Origin: Opitutia bacterium UBA7876 | GTDB taxonomy: Bacteria; Verrucomicrobiota; Verrucomicrobiia; Opitutales; Seribacteraceae | Reading direction: 5' to 3' | DNA length: 64,000 nucleotides | Assembly (NCBI GenBank): GCA_002500665.1 | Contig: DLRY01000046.1 | Span: 3,046-67,045 of the forward strand | Shown: positions 52,700 through 61,420 of the stretch, one piece after another | Layout of the letters: each line of letters begins with the position of its first letter | Position numbering within the stretch: the stretch's first letter is position 1 | Notes under the pieces: model-generated | Database searches by the model: none | What the model saw: only the letters and a program-made list of their open reading frames with translations | Told to the model about the DNA's origin: nothing | Translations under genes and position numbers: made by a program

Positions 52700-53512
52700 A
52701 TGAAACCATGCCTTACCTTGTCTATGGTTCCTTCCCTCAGGGGAGGCCCTTGGGTACTCTGGGACGACCTCGCAACGGGGATCGCAAAAACGTCGAAACT
52801 GGGTTTTTCCGCAATCGAGTTATTTACCGAGGGTCCTTCCGCCGGGGATGAAGGAGAACTGGGCCGGCTCCTTGATGAAAACGGCCTTGAACTAGGGGCC
52901 GTAGGAACGGGAGCGGGAAAAGTCATCAAAGGCTTGACCTTGACGGATCCGGATCCTGGAATCCGGGCCGAGGCAAAGGCTTTTATCTCGGAAATGATTG
53001 CCTTCGGCGGGCAATTCGGCGCCCCCGCCATCATTGGATCCATGCAAGGCAGTTCAGGTGATTCCGCCAGCCGCGCCGACTGCCTTCAATGGCTCGCGGT
53101 TGCGCTCGAGGAACTGGGCGAACAAGCCAAGGATGCGGGCACCTTGCTTATTTACGAGCCTCTCAACAGGTACGAGACCAACCTCTTCAACCGTTTTGGT
53201 GATGCTTGTGAATTCCTCAATGGCCTGCAAACGAGTGGAGTAACCCTTTTGGCCGACCTTTTTCATATGAATATTGAGGAGGAAAACATTGCTCAAGCCC
53301 TCAGGCAGGGCTCGAAATACGTCGGCCACGTCCACTTTGCGGACAGTAACCGCAGGGCAGTGGGCTTCGGTCACACACCGATTGCCCCCATAGCGGAGGC
53401 CCTTCGTGAAATCGAGTACCGTGGCTGCGTGTCGGCGGAAGCCTTTGACTGGCCCGACCCGGACACGGCCGCCCAAAAGACGATCGATTCGTTCCGAAAG
53501 TTCTTCTCCTAG
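52700..53512 (+). CDS. Sugar phosphate isomerase/epimerase family protein (TIM barrel)
   Basis: A 270-residue cytosolic xylose isomerase-like TIM barrel. Metal-site motifs are LLIYEPLNRYETN (Glu), TLLADLFHMNIEE (Asp, His), VGHVHFADSNRRAVGFGH and CVSAEAFDWPD (Glu). The N-terminal cap resembles D-tagatose 3-epimerase/hydroxypyruvate isomerase relatives. It is first in a unit with a sulfatase, an Nramp-like transporter and a second TIM barrel; the sugar is unknown. Confidence 0.82.
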   Translation: MKPCLTLSMVPSLRGGPWVLWDDLATGIAKTSKLGFSAIELFTEGPSAGDEGELGRLLDENGLELGAVGTGAGKVIKGLTLTDPDPGIRAEAKAFISEMIAFGGQFGAPAIIGSMQGSSGDSASRADCLQWLAVALEELGEQAKDAGTLLIYEPLNRYETNLFNRFGDACEFLNGLQTSGVTLLADLFHMNIEEENIAQALRQGSKYVGHVHFADSNRRAVGFGHTPIAPIAEALREIEYRGCVSAEAFDWPDPDTAAQKTIDSFRKFFS

Positions 53513-53519
53513 TCACCCA

Positions 53520-54950
53520 ATGTCCAGCCGACCAAACATCGTATTCCTTTTCACGGACCAGCAAAGGTACGACACCATCGCGGCCTTGGGACATCAACAC
53601 TGCATCACTCCGAACATGGACAGGTTGGTGGAGGAAGGCGTCACGTTCACCGATTGCCACGTCACCGCACCCTCCTGCGCTCCCTCCCGGGCCAGCGTGT
53701 TTACGGGACATTACCCACATACCACCGGAATCCTCAAGAATGCAGACAACTGGACGCGCAGCTGGATCGAGAATCTCTCCGAGGGGGGGTACCACACCGC
53801 AAACGTCGGCAAGATGCATACTTGGCCCTTTACCACTCCTTGTGGGTTCGACGAGCGATACGTGGTGGAGAACAAAGACCGTTTCCTTGAAGGAGCCGAG
53901 TTTCAGGATGACTGGGAAAAGCACCTCGAGGAAATCGGCGTGGAGAAGCAAAAGCGAATCCTCTATCGCCAAAGAGCCGACTACCGCGAATGCCTGGGGG
54001 CCTTTTCCTGGGACCTCCCCGAGGATACCCATTCCGACGCCTTTACGGGAAACCGGGCCATTCAGTGGATCAACCAATATGAGGGCGGTCAGCCTTTCTT
54101 TCTAGAAGTAGGATTCCCCGGCCCCCACCCTCCCTACGACCCGCCTTCCAGACACCTCGAACTCTACGACGACGTAGAGGTCCCCTTGGCACCGGTCACC
54201 GACGAAGATCTGACCGGACAACCTCCCGCCTACAAGGCCATGCGTACGCACAACGTTGAAATCGACCACGACTCGGTCGTTCACCAACTGGAACCCAGTA
54301 GTGAGTCGAGAATCCGGCAAAGAAAGCATTACCTGGCTAACGTCACCTTGATCGACGAGAAAGTAGGACAAATCCTCAAAGCCCTCGAGGACAAGGGCAT
54401 TCTCGATAACACCATCGTGATTTTCTCAAGCGACCACGGGGACTGCCTTACCGACCACGGGCATAGTCAGAAGTGGACCATGTACGATGAAATCACCCGG
54501 GTTCCCCTGATCATTCGCTGTCCCGACCGCTTCGAGGGAGGAAGGAAAGTGGATGACCTGATCCAGTTGATGGATATCGGACCAGCCATCCTGGAAATGG
54601 CAGGCGTCGAGTTGCCCCAAACCATGGACGCGCAAAGCATCCTGCCAGCGCTGCAACAAGATTCTTCCTGGCAAGGGCGCGATTACGTCTACGCCGAGCA
54701 GGCCAAGGACCTGATCCTGACCGACACCGAGTTCATGACCATGGTGCGGAGCAAGGAATGGAAGCTGGTTCACTTCCTGGGCGAAAAGGACGGCCAGCTC
54801 TTCGACCTGAAAAGCGATCCTTCTGAAACCCGCAACCTTTGGAACGGTCCGGAGCATAGGGAAACGAAGGACGATCTTCTGCAAAACTTGCGCGAGTGGA
54901 GAATACGCAGCCACTATGAGAACGCAAATTGGGCAAACGACTGGCGTTGA
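53520..54950 (+). CDS. Type I sulfatase
   Basis: A 476-residue alkaline-phosphatase-fold sulfatase. The N-terminal metal site is NIVFLFTDQQRYDT; the active-site motif is CAPSRASVFTG (Cys at about residue 57), where Cys would be converted to formylglycine by a separate enzyme not in the window. Later motifs are GKMHTW, FFLEVGFPGPHPPYD and IFSSDHGDCLTDHGHSQKWTMYDE. The N-terminal methionine directly precedes the core, so it appears cytoplasmic; no signal peptide is seen. The start at 53520 lies 7 bp after the isomerase stop. Confidence 0.9.
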   Translation: MSSRPNIVFLFTDQQRYDTIAALGHQHCITPNMDRLVEEGVTFTDCHVTAPSCAPSRASVFTGHYPHTTGILKNADNWTRSWIENLSEGGYHTANVGKMHTWPFTTPCGFDERYVVENKDRFLEGAEFQDDWEKHLEEIGVEKQKRILYRQRADYRECLGAFSWDLPEDTHSDAFTGNRAIQWINQYEGGQPFFLEVGFPGPHPPYDPPSRHLELYDDVEVPLAPVTDEDLTGQPPAYKAMRTHNVEIDHDSVVHQLEPSSESRIRQRKHYLANVTLIDEKVGQILKALEDKGILDNTIVIFSSDHGDCLTDHGHSQKWTMYDEITRVPLIIRCPDRFEGGRKVDDLIQLMDIGPAILEMAGVELPQTMDAQSILPALQQDSSWQGRDYVYAEQAKDLILTDTEFMTMVRSKEWKLVHFLGEKDGQLFDLKSDPSETRNLWNGPEHRETKDDLLQNLREWRIRSHYENANWANDWR

Positions 54951-54965
54951 CCTGCGAATGCTGAA

Positions 54966-56525
54966 ATGACCGACCTGGCACAAGAATCGAAGCTGGAAAT
55001 TCGCGAAGCTCCTACCAGAGCTCTAGAGATTCTCAAAAACGTCGGCCCGGGCATGATCCTGGCAGGCTCCATAGTTGGCTCAGGTGAATTGATAGCCACC
55101 ACCCGAACCGGGGCGGAAGCCCATTTCGACTTTCTCTGGCTGATTATTCTGGGATGCATCATCAAGGTTTTTGCCCAGATCGAGCTGGGGCGATATGCCA
55201 TAACCAACGGCAAGACCACCCTAGCGGCACTCAATGAAGTCCCGGGGCCGGTGCTCCGAATGGCAGTGGGCAACCGCATGATCAGGGCAAACTGGATCAT
55301 CTGGTATTGGTGCCTGATGTTTTTTTCCATCCTCGGCCAACAGGGAGGAATCGTTGGCGGAGTCGGCCAAGCCATGGCCATCAGCATCCCTATCACCGAT
55401 GAAGGCAAGGCCTACAACGAATACGTGGCCCAAAAAATCACACTCGACGTAAGTCGGGCTGAACTGGCCAACCTGGCTCGGAACGCTCCTGCATCCGAAA
55501 AGGAAGCTCTTGATGAGAAAATCGCTCATCTACATGTTCAATTGAAGAAAATAGGAGATATCCCAAAAGCCAAGGACGACGTCTACTGGTCCCTTATCTT
55601 AACTTTGGCGGCAATCTTCCTACTTGTGTGGGGCAAGTTCACTTTTATCGAGAGGTTTTCCGTCTTCCTGGTCGCCGCCTTTACTCTGATCACCATCGCC
55701 AACCTTTTTGCTCTCCAAAGCTACGACAAATGGGCGGTAACCATGGTGGAGCTCAAACGTGGGCTGTCCTTCGGATTCCCGGAAGGGAACCAGGCGCTCG
55801 TCACTGCCCTGGCGACTTTCGGGATCATAGGCGTTGGCGCATCCGAACTCCTCGCCTACCCCTACTGGTGCCTTGAGAAAGGATACGGCAAATACGTCGG
55901 CAAGAAAGACGACAGCGAAGGATGGATACGCCGAGCGAAAGGATGGATGAAAGTGATGCACTGGGATTCTTGGGGAGCAATGCTCGTCTATACCTTCTGC
56001 ACCATAGCCTTTTATCTTCTCGGTGCGGCCGTCTTGGGGCGTTCGAACCTTATTCCTGAGGGATCTGAAATGATCCAGACCCTGTCCGCAATGTACCAGC
56101 CCGTTTTCGGAGCCTTCGCACAGAACCTCTTCCTTTTCGGGGCCTTTGCGGTCCTTTTCTCGACCTTCTACGTCGCCATTGCCGCACAGGGACGGCTCGT
56201 CGTGGACGTAGCCAAGGTAACCGGGGTCGCCAAGCTGGATGAAGCCGGGCGACTTCGCGGGCTTAAATGGATGGGCGTCGTCCTTCCCTCATTGAGCGTT
56301 CTCTGCTACGTGTTCTTCCCAAGTCCCGTTATACTAGTCCTGATATCGGGAAGCATGCAGGCCATTATGCTTCCCATTATTGGCTTTGCCGTTCTTTACT
56401 TCCGCTATAAGAAATGCGACCATCGCTTAAAGCCCGGAAAACTTTGGGATTTCTTCCTTTGGCTTTCCTGCGCCGGTTTTCTTATCGTCGGCGCCTACCA
56501 AACCTACGCAAAGCTATTCCAATGA
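54966..56525 (+). CDS. Nramp-related transporter with altered metal-site motifs
   Basis: A 519-residue membrane protein with about 11 helices. The start GPGMILAGSIVGSGELIATT aligns with helix 1 of Nramp transporters, but the metal-binding DPGN is replaced by GSGE. The helix-6 region is GIIGVGASELLAYPYWC where Nramps have an MPH motif. A polar insertion of about 50 residues lies at roughly 150-205. The fold is Nramp-like (LeuT type), yet manganese/iron transport is doubtful; position between sulfatase and isomerase suggests an organic solute (inference). It overlaps the next gene by ATGA. Confidence 0.75.
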   Translation: MTDLAQESKLEIREAPTRALEILKNVGPGMILAGSIVGSGELIATTRTGAEAHFDFLWLIILGCIIKVFAQIELGRYAITNGKTTLAALNEVPGPVLRMAVGNRMIRANWIIWYWCLMFFSILGQQGGIVGGVGQAMAISIPITDEGKAYNEYVAQKITLDVSRAELANLARNAPASEKEALDEKIAHLHVQLKKIGDIPKAKDDVYWSLILTLAAIFLLVWGKFTFIERFSVFLVAAFTLITIANLFALQSYDKWAVTMVELKRGLSFGFPEGNQALVTALATFGIIGVGASELLAYPYWCLEKGYGKYVGKKDDSEGWIRRAKGWMKVMHWDSWGAMLVYTFCTIAFYLLGAAVLGRSNLIPEGSEMIQTLSAMYQPVFGAFAQNLFLFGAFAVLFSTFYVAIAAQGRLVVDVAKVTGVAKLDEAGRLRGLKWMGVVLPSLSVLCYVFFPSPVILVLISGSMQAIMLPIIGFAVLYFRYKKCDHRLKPGKLWDFFLWLSCAGFLIVGAYQTYAKLFQ

Positions 56526-57427
56526 AAACAACAAGACGTACTGCCATCAAGTCCGCCGCTGGCTCGACCCTTGCGATCGCAGGACTCAACGCCACTTCGG
56601 CCCAAGCCCAAACGGCTAAAAACAAGGCAAACCCCAAGTTCCGTATCAAGAACGGTCGCATCAAGCAGTCCATTATGGGATGGACCTTCAAGCCCATGCC
56701 GGTCCCCGAGCTAGCCAGGCTATCCAAGGAAGTGGGACTGGTCGCCATGGAGGGCATTTCCAGAGACCACTACCCTCTCTTGAAAAAACTGGACCTGGAC
56801 GTTTCCCTACTGCGTAGTCACGGATTCAAGAAAGGTCCGGTTGACCCGAAGAATCACGACGAGTGCCTCGCCAAGCTGACCGAGGCCATCGAGGTGTGCG
56901 CTGGCGCAGGCTACAAGCGCGTCATCACCTTCACTGGCATGAAGGCTGAAGGGATTGACGACGAGCAAGCTGAGCAAAACTGCATCAAGCTGTGGAAAAA
57001 GGTACTTCCTCTGGCCGAGAAAAAGAAGGTCACCCTTTGCCTAGAGCACCTAAACTCCCGCGACGACAGTCATCCTATGAAGGGCCATCCCGGTTACTTT
57101 GGCGACGACGTCGACCACTGCGTCAAGATGATCGAGAAGATCGGATCGCCCAGCTTCAAGCTACTTTTCGACGTCTATCACGTGCAAATCATGAACGGCG
57201 ACGTCATACGTCGGATCAGGGAGTACAAGGATTTCATTGGCCATTTTCACGTAGCCGGAAATCCCGGGCGAGCGGAACTGGACGACAAGCAGGAAATCAA
57301 CTATCCCCCCGTCATGAACGCCATTCTCGAAACCGGTTTCGACGGTTACGTCGCCCACGAATTCATTCCCACCTGGGAGGACAAGGAGCTCGCCTTGCGA
57401 CACGCCGCCCAAATCCTGGACGTCTAG
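56522..57427 (+). CDS. Hydroxypyruvate isomerase-like TIM-barrel protein with Tat signal
   Basis: A 301-residue protein. The N-terminus MKTTRRTAIKSAAGSTLAIAG is a twin-arginine signal, so the protein is exported folded. The TIM barrel starts at KQSIMGWTFK; metal-site motifs are TLCLEHLNSR (Glu), KLLFDVYHVQI (Asp, His), GHFHVAGNPGR and GYVAHEFIPTW (Glu). It resembles hydroxypyruvate isomerase. The ATG at 56522 overlaps the transporter stop. Export is unusual for this family outside the PVC bacteria. Confidence 0.83.
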   Translation: MKTTRRTAIKSAAGSTLAIAGLNATSAQAQTAKNKANPKFRIKNGRIKQSIMGWTFKPMPVPELARLSKEVGLVAMEGISRDHYPLLKKLDLDVSLLRSHGFKKGPVDPKNHDECLAKLTEAIEVCAGAGYKRVITFTGMKAEGIDDEQAEQNCIKLWKKVLPLAEKKKVTLCLEHLNSRDDSHPMKGHPGYFGDDVDHCVKMIEKIGSPSFKLLFDVYHVQIMNGDVIRRIREYKDFIGHFHVAGNPGRAELDDKQEINYPPVMNAILETGFDGYVAHEFIPTWEDKELALRHAAQILDV

Positions 57428-57463
57428 CTCTTCTGCTCGTCTCCCAGTTCACCGCTAACAGGC

Positions 57464-58534
57464 TTGAAGCAAGAACCAACGCTCTCCCCGGCTCCTCGTT
57501 CATCCACACCGGGTTCTTTTTCCTTCGGCGTCATCGTCACCCTGCTTGTCTTTCTGGGAATAGGCAAAGCACCTATCTCCTCGGCATTCCCTGCAGAACG
57601 CGCCGCTCCGAAGACCCCTCCTCCATCCGCCTCGCTCGCGTGGAAATCCATTCCTTTGCTTCCGGAAAACTTTGATCGCAATCAGTTCGTCGAGGCCAAC
57701 CCCCAAGCCTCCGAAAACCCGCCGGACGAGACCTCTAACTTTTCCTTTAAGGACCAACAGGCCGCTCAGCCAAAGCCCAATACTGATTTGCCCGAAGCCC
57801 AGGCTCCCGAAGTCTTGGGAGAGAAGCAAACGAGTAAAATCGTACCAGCCGAGAATCCCGAGCCTTCCCCACCGGAAACGCCTGTTGAAACCGTTCCTCC
57901 AACCAAGCCCACCCCGAGCGAAGATTCCGCTATTCCCAATCAGGCTAAGATTCTCCCTGCATCCGACGTCGAACTGGAAGAAGGTCCCTCCGATGACGGC
58001 AGTCGAACACGCAAGAGCGAAACAAAGGCCAAGGAAAGCCTCGCCCTGAATCGTCATCAACAACAAGAACCCGACGCATTAAGCCCTGTGCAACTGCCGC
58101 GTGTTCCAGCCAAGCCTTATCCCCAAGCGCGCCCCAAGCTCTCCCCCGAGCTTATTCGTGGTCCCTTGACCAAAACTTTCACCACGGCGCCGAGAATAGG
58201 AACGGTTGCGATCGAATGCCGGCTCCATCCCTATGGCGTATACCTTCAACAAATGCTCAAGTCCATCGAGGAGCAATGGCATCAACTTGCCGCAGGATCC
58301 ACCAGCTTCCTTCAGAAAGACCGTCTGCCGGGCTTAATCACCATCCGCTTCACCCTTTTGTCCACGGGGAGAATCGAAAAGCTTTCCCGACTCGATTCCG
58401 AAGGCCCTTCCCTTCCCGCTGAGCTTTGCAGGCAGGCAATTCAGTCTCGAGTTCCCTTTGGCAAATGGACGGACGACATGATCAAGGATTTCGGCAAGTC
58501 CGATGAAGTGACGATCAGTTTCCGCTACCGATGA
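57464..58534 (+). CDS. TonB/TolA-like protein
   Basis: A 356-residue protein with one N-terminal membrane helix (about residues 20-36, FGVIVTLLVFLGIG), then a Pro/Glu/Lys-rich periplasm-spanning region (about 45-240) and a globular C-terminal domain (about 255-356) with YLQQMLKSIEEQWHQL, LITIRFTLLSTGRIEKL and CRQAIQSRVPFGKW, typical of TonB or TolA C-termini. It would work with an ExbB/ExbD pair. A TTG start at 57464 is used. Its stop overlaps the next gene by ATGA. Confidence 0.78.
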   Translation: MKQEPTLSPAPRSSTPGSFSFGVIVTLLVFLGIGKAPISSAFPAERAAPKTPPPSASLAWKSIPLLPENFDRNQFVEANPQASENPPDETSNFSFKDQQAAQPKPNTDLPEAQAPEVLGEKQTSKIVPAENPEPSPPETPVETVPPTKPTPSEDSAIPNQAKILPASDVELEEGPSDDGSRTRKSETKAKESLALNRHQQQEPDALSPVQLPRVPAKPYPQARPKLSPELIRGPLTKTFTTAPRIGTVAIECRLHPYGVYLQQMLKSIEEQWHQLAAGSTSFLQKDRLPGLITIRFTLLSTGRIEKLSRLDSEGPSLPAELCRQAIQSRVPFGKWTDDMIKDFGKSDEVTISFRYR

Positions 58535-59304
58535 CTTTGCCTGCCGGGGATATGCCGCTTGACCGGCAATGCCGGATTATCGCTCATCAGGAGACTGGGG
58601 GAGCCAACATTTGGGCTTTTGAGAAGGCGTCCGGGATCCTGACCCATCCCAACAAAGAAAAAGACTCTTACCGACGGAAGGCAAAAACTCTCCTACACGC
58701 CCCTTATGACGAAAAGGAAGAAGCTTACCACTGGACTGATTCCCAAGGCATCGAAAGAAAGCTTTGCCTCGTTCACCGTCTTGACTCACCCACTTCCGGG
58801 GTAATCCTTGGCGTAGACTCACCGGAGTTATCTTCCTCGATCAAGGAGGCTTTCTCCAAGCGTCTGGTCTCGAAGATCTACCACGCCATCATTCTTCCAT
58901 CCAAGGTTCCTCTAAGAGAAGGAACTTGGAAAGATAACCTTCTTGTGAAACGAGAAAAAGGGAAGCTCAGGGTCGTCCGGGGGAACGGCCCAACCGCTTT
59001 GACAAGAGCCTCCGTTGAGAGATCACGAATCGGCCTTTATGGCCTGAGCTTGCTCAAACTGATGCCGCAAACGGGCAGGACGCACCAGTTGCGAATACAA
59101 TGCGCGCTCAGGAACATCCCGATTCTCGGTGACAAGAACTATGGCAATTTTGCCCTAAACCGCAAACTCGCCAAGGCTTCCAGAGTTGATCGCCTCTGCC
59201 TGCATGCATCGAAAATCGAACTCGAAATCAACTGGAAAGGCAGGGCGTTTGTCTTTTCCGCAGACTCTCCCTTGCCAAGATCGTTTGGTAAATTGCTCTC
59301 CTAA
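58531..59304 (+). CDS. RluA-family pseudouridine synthase
   Basis: A 257-residue enzyme isomerising uridine in RNA. The catalytic-loop motif is VHRLDSPTSGVIL (Asp at about residue 82), with WAFEKASGILTHP before it and KLMPQTGRTHQLRIQCA and IPILGDKNYG after it. No S4 domain is present, placing it near the TruC/RluA end of the family; the target base cannot be told. Its last 4 bp overlap the convergent amidohydrolase gene. Confidence 0.88.
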   Translation: MTLPAGDMPLDRQCRIIAHQETGGANIWAFEKASGILTHPNKEKDSYRRKAKTLLHAPYDEKEEAYHWTDSQGIERKLCLVHRLDSPTSGVILGVDSPELSSSIKEAFSKRLVSKIYHAIILPSKVPLREGTWKDNLLVKREKGKLRVVRGNGPTALTRASVERSRIGLYGLSLLKLMPQTGRTHQLRIQCALRNIPILGDKNYGNFALNRKLAKASRVDRLCLHASKIELEINWKGRAFVFSADSPLPRSFGKLLS

Positions 59305-60266
59305 AGAGGGAGCAATTGCTCCAGCTTGGTAAAGGAGGAATCCGGAAACCCCATCGCCCTTTTCAAGAAGCAATCCCTTTCCAGCGGATTTGATAAAGCC
59401 CGCGATTGCCTCCACTGACCGGAAGTGATCAACCCACCCATGAGAGGACCAACCCCACCGACGGGAACAGGATAATCGCTTCCATGGATCACCCGATCGG
59501 GGAACCTCGAAGAAAGTAGTGCCTTCGCCGTCCTCCAGCGGTTCGGGCTACACAGGGCGCTGTTGTCAGTGAACAAGTTCGGGTATTGTTCGAACATGGA
59601 GAAAAGGTCCGAAGTGTAGTCCGGATCCAATATACCGCTACGACCCGCTCCATGAGCAGCGATAGTCTTGACCCCGCATTCCAAGGGAAGACGGAGGACA
59701 CGCGGATCGGCATAACCGGCATTGACAACGGGCACGGAAAATTCACCACCCGTATGAGCCAGAAAAACTAAGCCTGCTCGTGAGACTTTCTCCCAGAAAT
59801 CCCGATAGGATCGATCAGAGCAGTCGACGTTGTGACAGTTGGGCAACAACTTCAATACCTTTGCCCCTTCAGCAATGCATTTCTCAAGTTCCTCGATCGC
59901 ATCCTTGCGGGCCGGATGGATCGAGCATGCGGGGATGAACTCCTCATGCTTGCGTCCAAGTGACAGGACGATCGGATTAGGAACGTAGAAACTAGCTTTG
60001 TTCCTCATAGGCAAACCCTCCGAGTCATGAGGATAATCCATGGCCAGCAGAACCACTGCATCGAGGGAAGAATCTTCGATCCATTTGAGTGCCTGCTCGA
60101 GGTAAGCCGAGTCCATGCCGGATTTCAAAACCGACAAGGGCAACCCGGCGGACTTAGCCAATAGGCAGGCAAAGGAGATACGAAGGGGATTGCTCAAACC
60201 AAGCCAGCAACCCGAACCATCGGAACCATCACCGATTAAATGGACGTGCCCGTCAATTTTCCTCAT
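59301..60266 (-). CDS. Amidohydrolase-related (Amidohydro_2) metal-dependent hydrolase
   Basis: A 321-residue TIM-barrel hydrolase without signal peptide. Motifs are KIDGHVHLIGDG (metal-binding HxH near residue 7), IPACSIHPARKD, AKVLKLLPNCHNVD, VFLAHTGGEFSVP, TIAAHGAGRS and VIHGSDYPVPVGG with the terminal Asp. It belongs to the uronate isomerase/decarboxylase-like Amidohydro_2 group; substrate unknown. Confidence 0.82.
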   Translation of the reverse strand: MRKIDGHVHLIGDGSDGSGCWLGLSNPLRISFACLLAKSAGLPLSVLKSGMDSAYLEQALKWIEDSSLDAVVLLAMDYPHDSEGLPMRNKASFYVPNPIVLSLGRKHEEFIPACSIHPARKDAIEELEKCIAEGAKVLKLLPNCHNVDCSDRSYRDFWEKVSRAGLVFLAHTGGEFSVPVVNAGYADPRVLRLPLECGVKTIAAHGAGRSGILDPDYTSDLFSMFEQYPNLFTDNSALCSPNRWRTAKALLSSRFPDRVIHGSDYPVPVGGVGPLMGGLITSGQWRQSRALSNPLERDCFLKRAMGFPDSSFTKLEQLLPL

Positions 60267-60290
60267 CGGGCAATCGGAGGAGGAAAAGGA

Positions 60291-61268
60291 CTATAGGTCG
60301 ACGCTTGCGGAAAAAAGCCACGCATGGCTCTTCAGACGATCATACTCATCATTAGCTGAGGTAAGAGAATAACGATAGTCGATCTGCAAACCCCAATTTT
60401 CCCCAATCCTGTAGGCACAACCCAGAAGGAAATCGTAGGCGAAGCCCATACCGGTATACTCCTTAACCTTCTGAAGATTGACGAATCCAAAGCCCATCCC
60501 CAATCCAGTCCTTAAGTCGATGCGATCCCCCAATTCCTTTTCCAGAATGAGGCGGGAGAAAAAGTTGTGGACGCTCGCCTTAAGACCTCCGCTTGCATCA
60601 AAACCATTGTAGGTATATTCCCCCTCGACGCGGATTTTCCCGAAGTCCTTGCCTGCCTGCAAGCCAATGAGAAAGCCCGAATCGGACTTATGGTTGGTTT
60701 TGGTGTATCCCCCCAAGAGCGTATTGGGTTCACGAGTGGCGACGTCCGAGGGAAAAATAAATCCAATCAGGGGCCCGAAGTAGTAACCGGTATGTCGGGA
60801 TGGAATATCCGAATCATACAGTTTGGCATAGGCATCCTCCAAGTCCTCTTCACCTTCAACGCTTGAGTTGCCCTCGGCACCGGAGGATGCCTCGTCGCTT
60901 GCAATTACGCCGGGATCAGGGACAAGATCGTCGAAAGAGGGAGGTGCAGGCACTTCCTTGACGGAGCCCCCAACCGACGCCTCGGGATAGTCCGGTACGG
61001 GTATAAAAACGGGAGGAGGGGGGGGTACTGGAACAGGTATTGCCTTCTTGGGTGGTTCGGGCAGTGAAAAATCGGTCGTGGGTACGGGGCCTTTGGAAAG
61101 TAATTGAGTGACCTGAGCCTCATGGATCGAAACCCGAGCCATCAGGTCGGCCAACTTTCGAGCCCGCTCGGCACGCTCCGTGGATTCGATCGTCAATGGT
61201 TGCCCGAATGCGGGACAGGCAAAAATAAAAGCTATTGCCAGGAAAAATTCTGTGAACGATCTAATCAT
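60291..61268 (-). CDS. Outer-membrane beta-barrel protein with proline-rich linker
   Basis: A 325-residue exported protein with a signal peptide (IRSFTEFFLAIAFIFACPAFG). A helical and proline-rich region (about residues 22-150, with VPVPPPPPVFIPVP) precedes an eight-stranded OmpA/OmpW-like barrel: YYFGPLIGFIFPS, FLIGLQAGKDFGKIRVEGEYTY, DLRTGLGMGFGFV and WGLQIDYRYSL, ending SHAWLFSASVDL. The aromatic terminal strand suits BAM recognition. The start at 61268 gives the cleaner signal peptide; 61289 is possible. Confidence 0.75.
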   Translation of the reverse strand: MIRSFTEFFLAIAFIFACPAFGQPLTIESTERAERARKLADLMARVSIHEAQVTQLLSKGPVPTTDFSLPEPPKKAIPVPVPPPPPVFIPVPDYPEASVGGSVKEVPAPPSFDDLVPDPGVIASDEASSGAEGNSSVEGEEDLEDAYAKLYDSDIPSRHTGYYFGPLIGFIFPSDVATREPNTLLGGYTKTNHKSDSGFLIGLQAGKDFGKIRVEGEYTYNGFDASGGLKASVHNFFSRLILEKELGDRIDLRTGLGMGFGFVNLQKVKEYTGMGFAYDFLLGCAYRIGENWGLQIDYRYSLTSANDEYDRLKSHAWLFSASVDL

Positions 61269-61330
61269 AAAAAATGGCGTTAGATACATCTTTGTCTTTT
61301 TTCCTAAAAAGTGAAGGAAGAAATCCAGGC

Positions 61331-61374
61331 AAAAAAAAGCGCCGGGCGGCAGATTGGCGGGAACCGCCCGGCGC
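61331..61374 (-). terminator. Intrinsic terminator after the beta-propeller gene
   Basis: A perfect 11-bp stem, GCGCCGGGCGG (61339-61349) with CCGCCCGGCGC (61364-61374), lies 47 bp beyond the stop of the gene ending at 61421. Read on the minus strand it is followed by eight T. It should isolate that gene from the outer-membrane protein gene. Confidence 0.9.
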
Positions 61375-61420
61375 GGGTGTGGTGGATGGGAAAGAAAGTT
61401 ATTAACAATGGATGCTTTGT

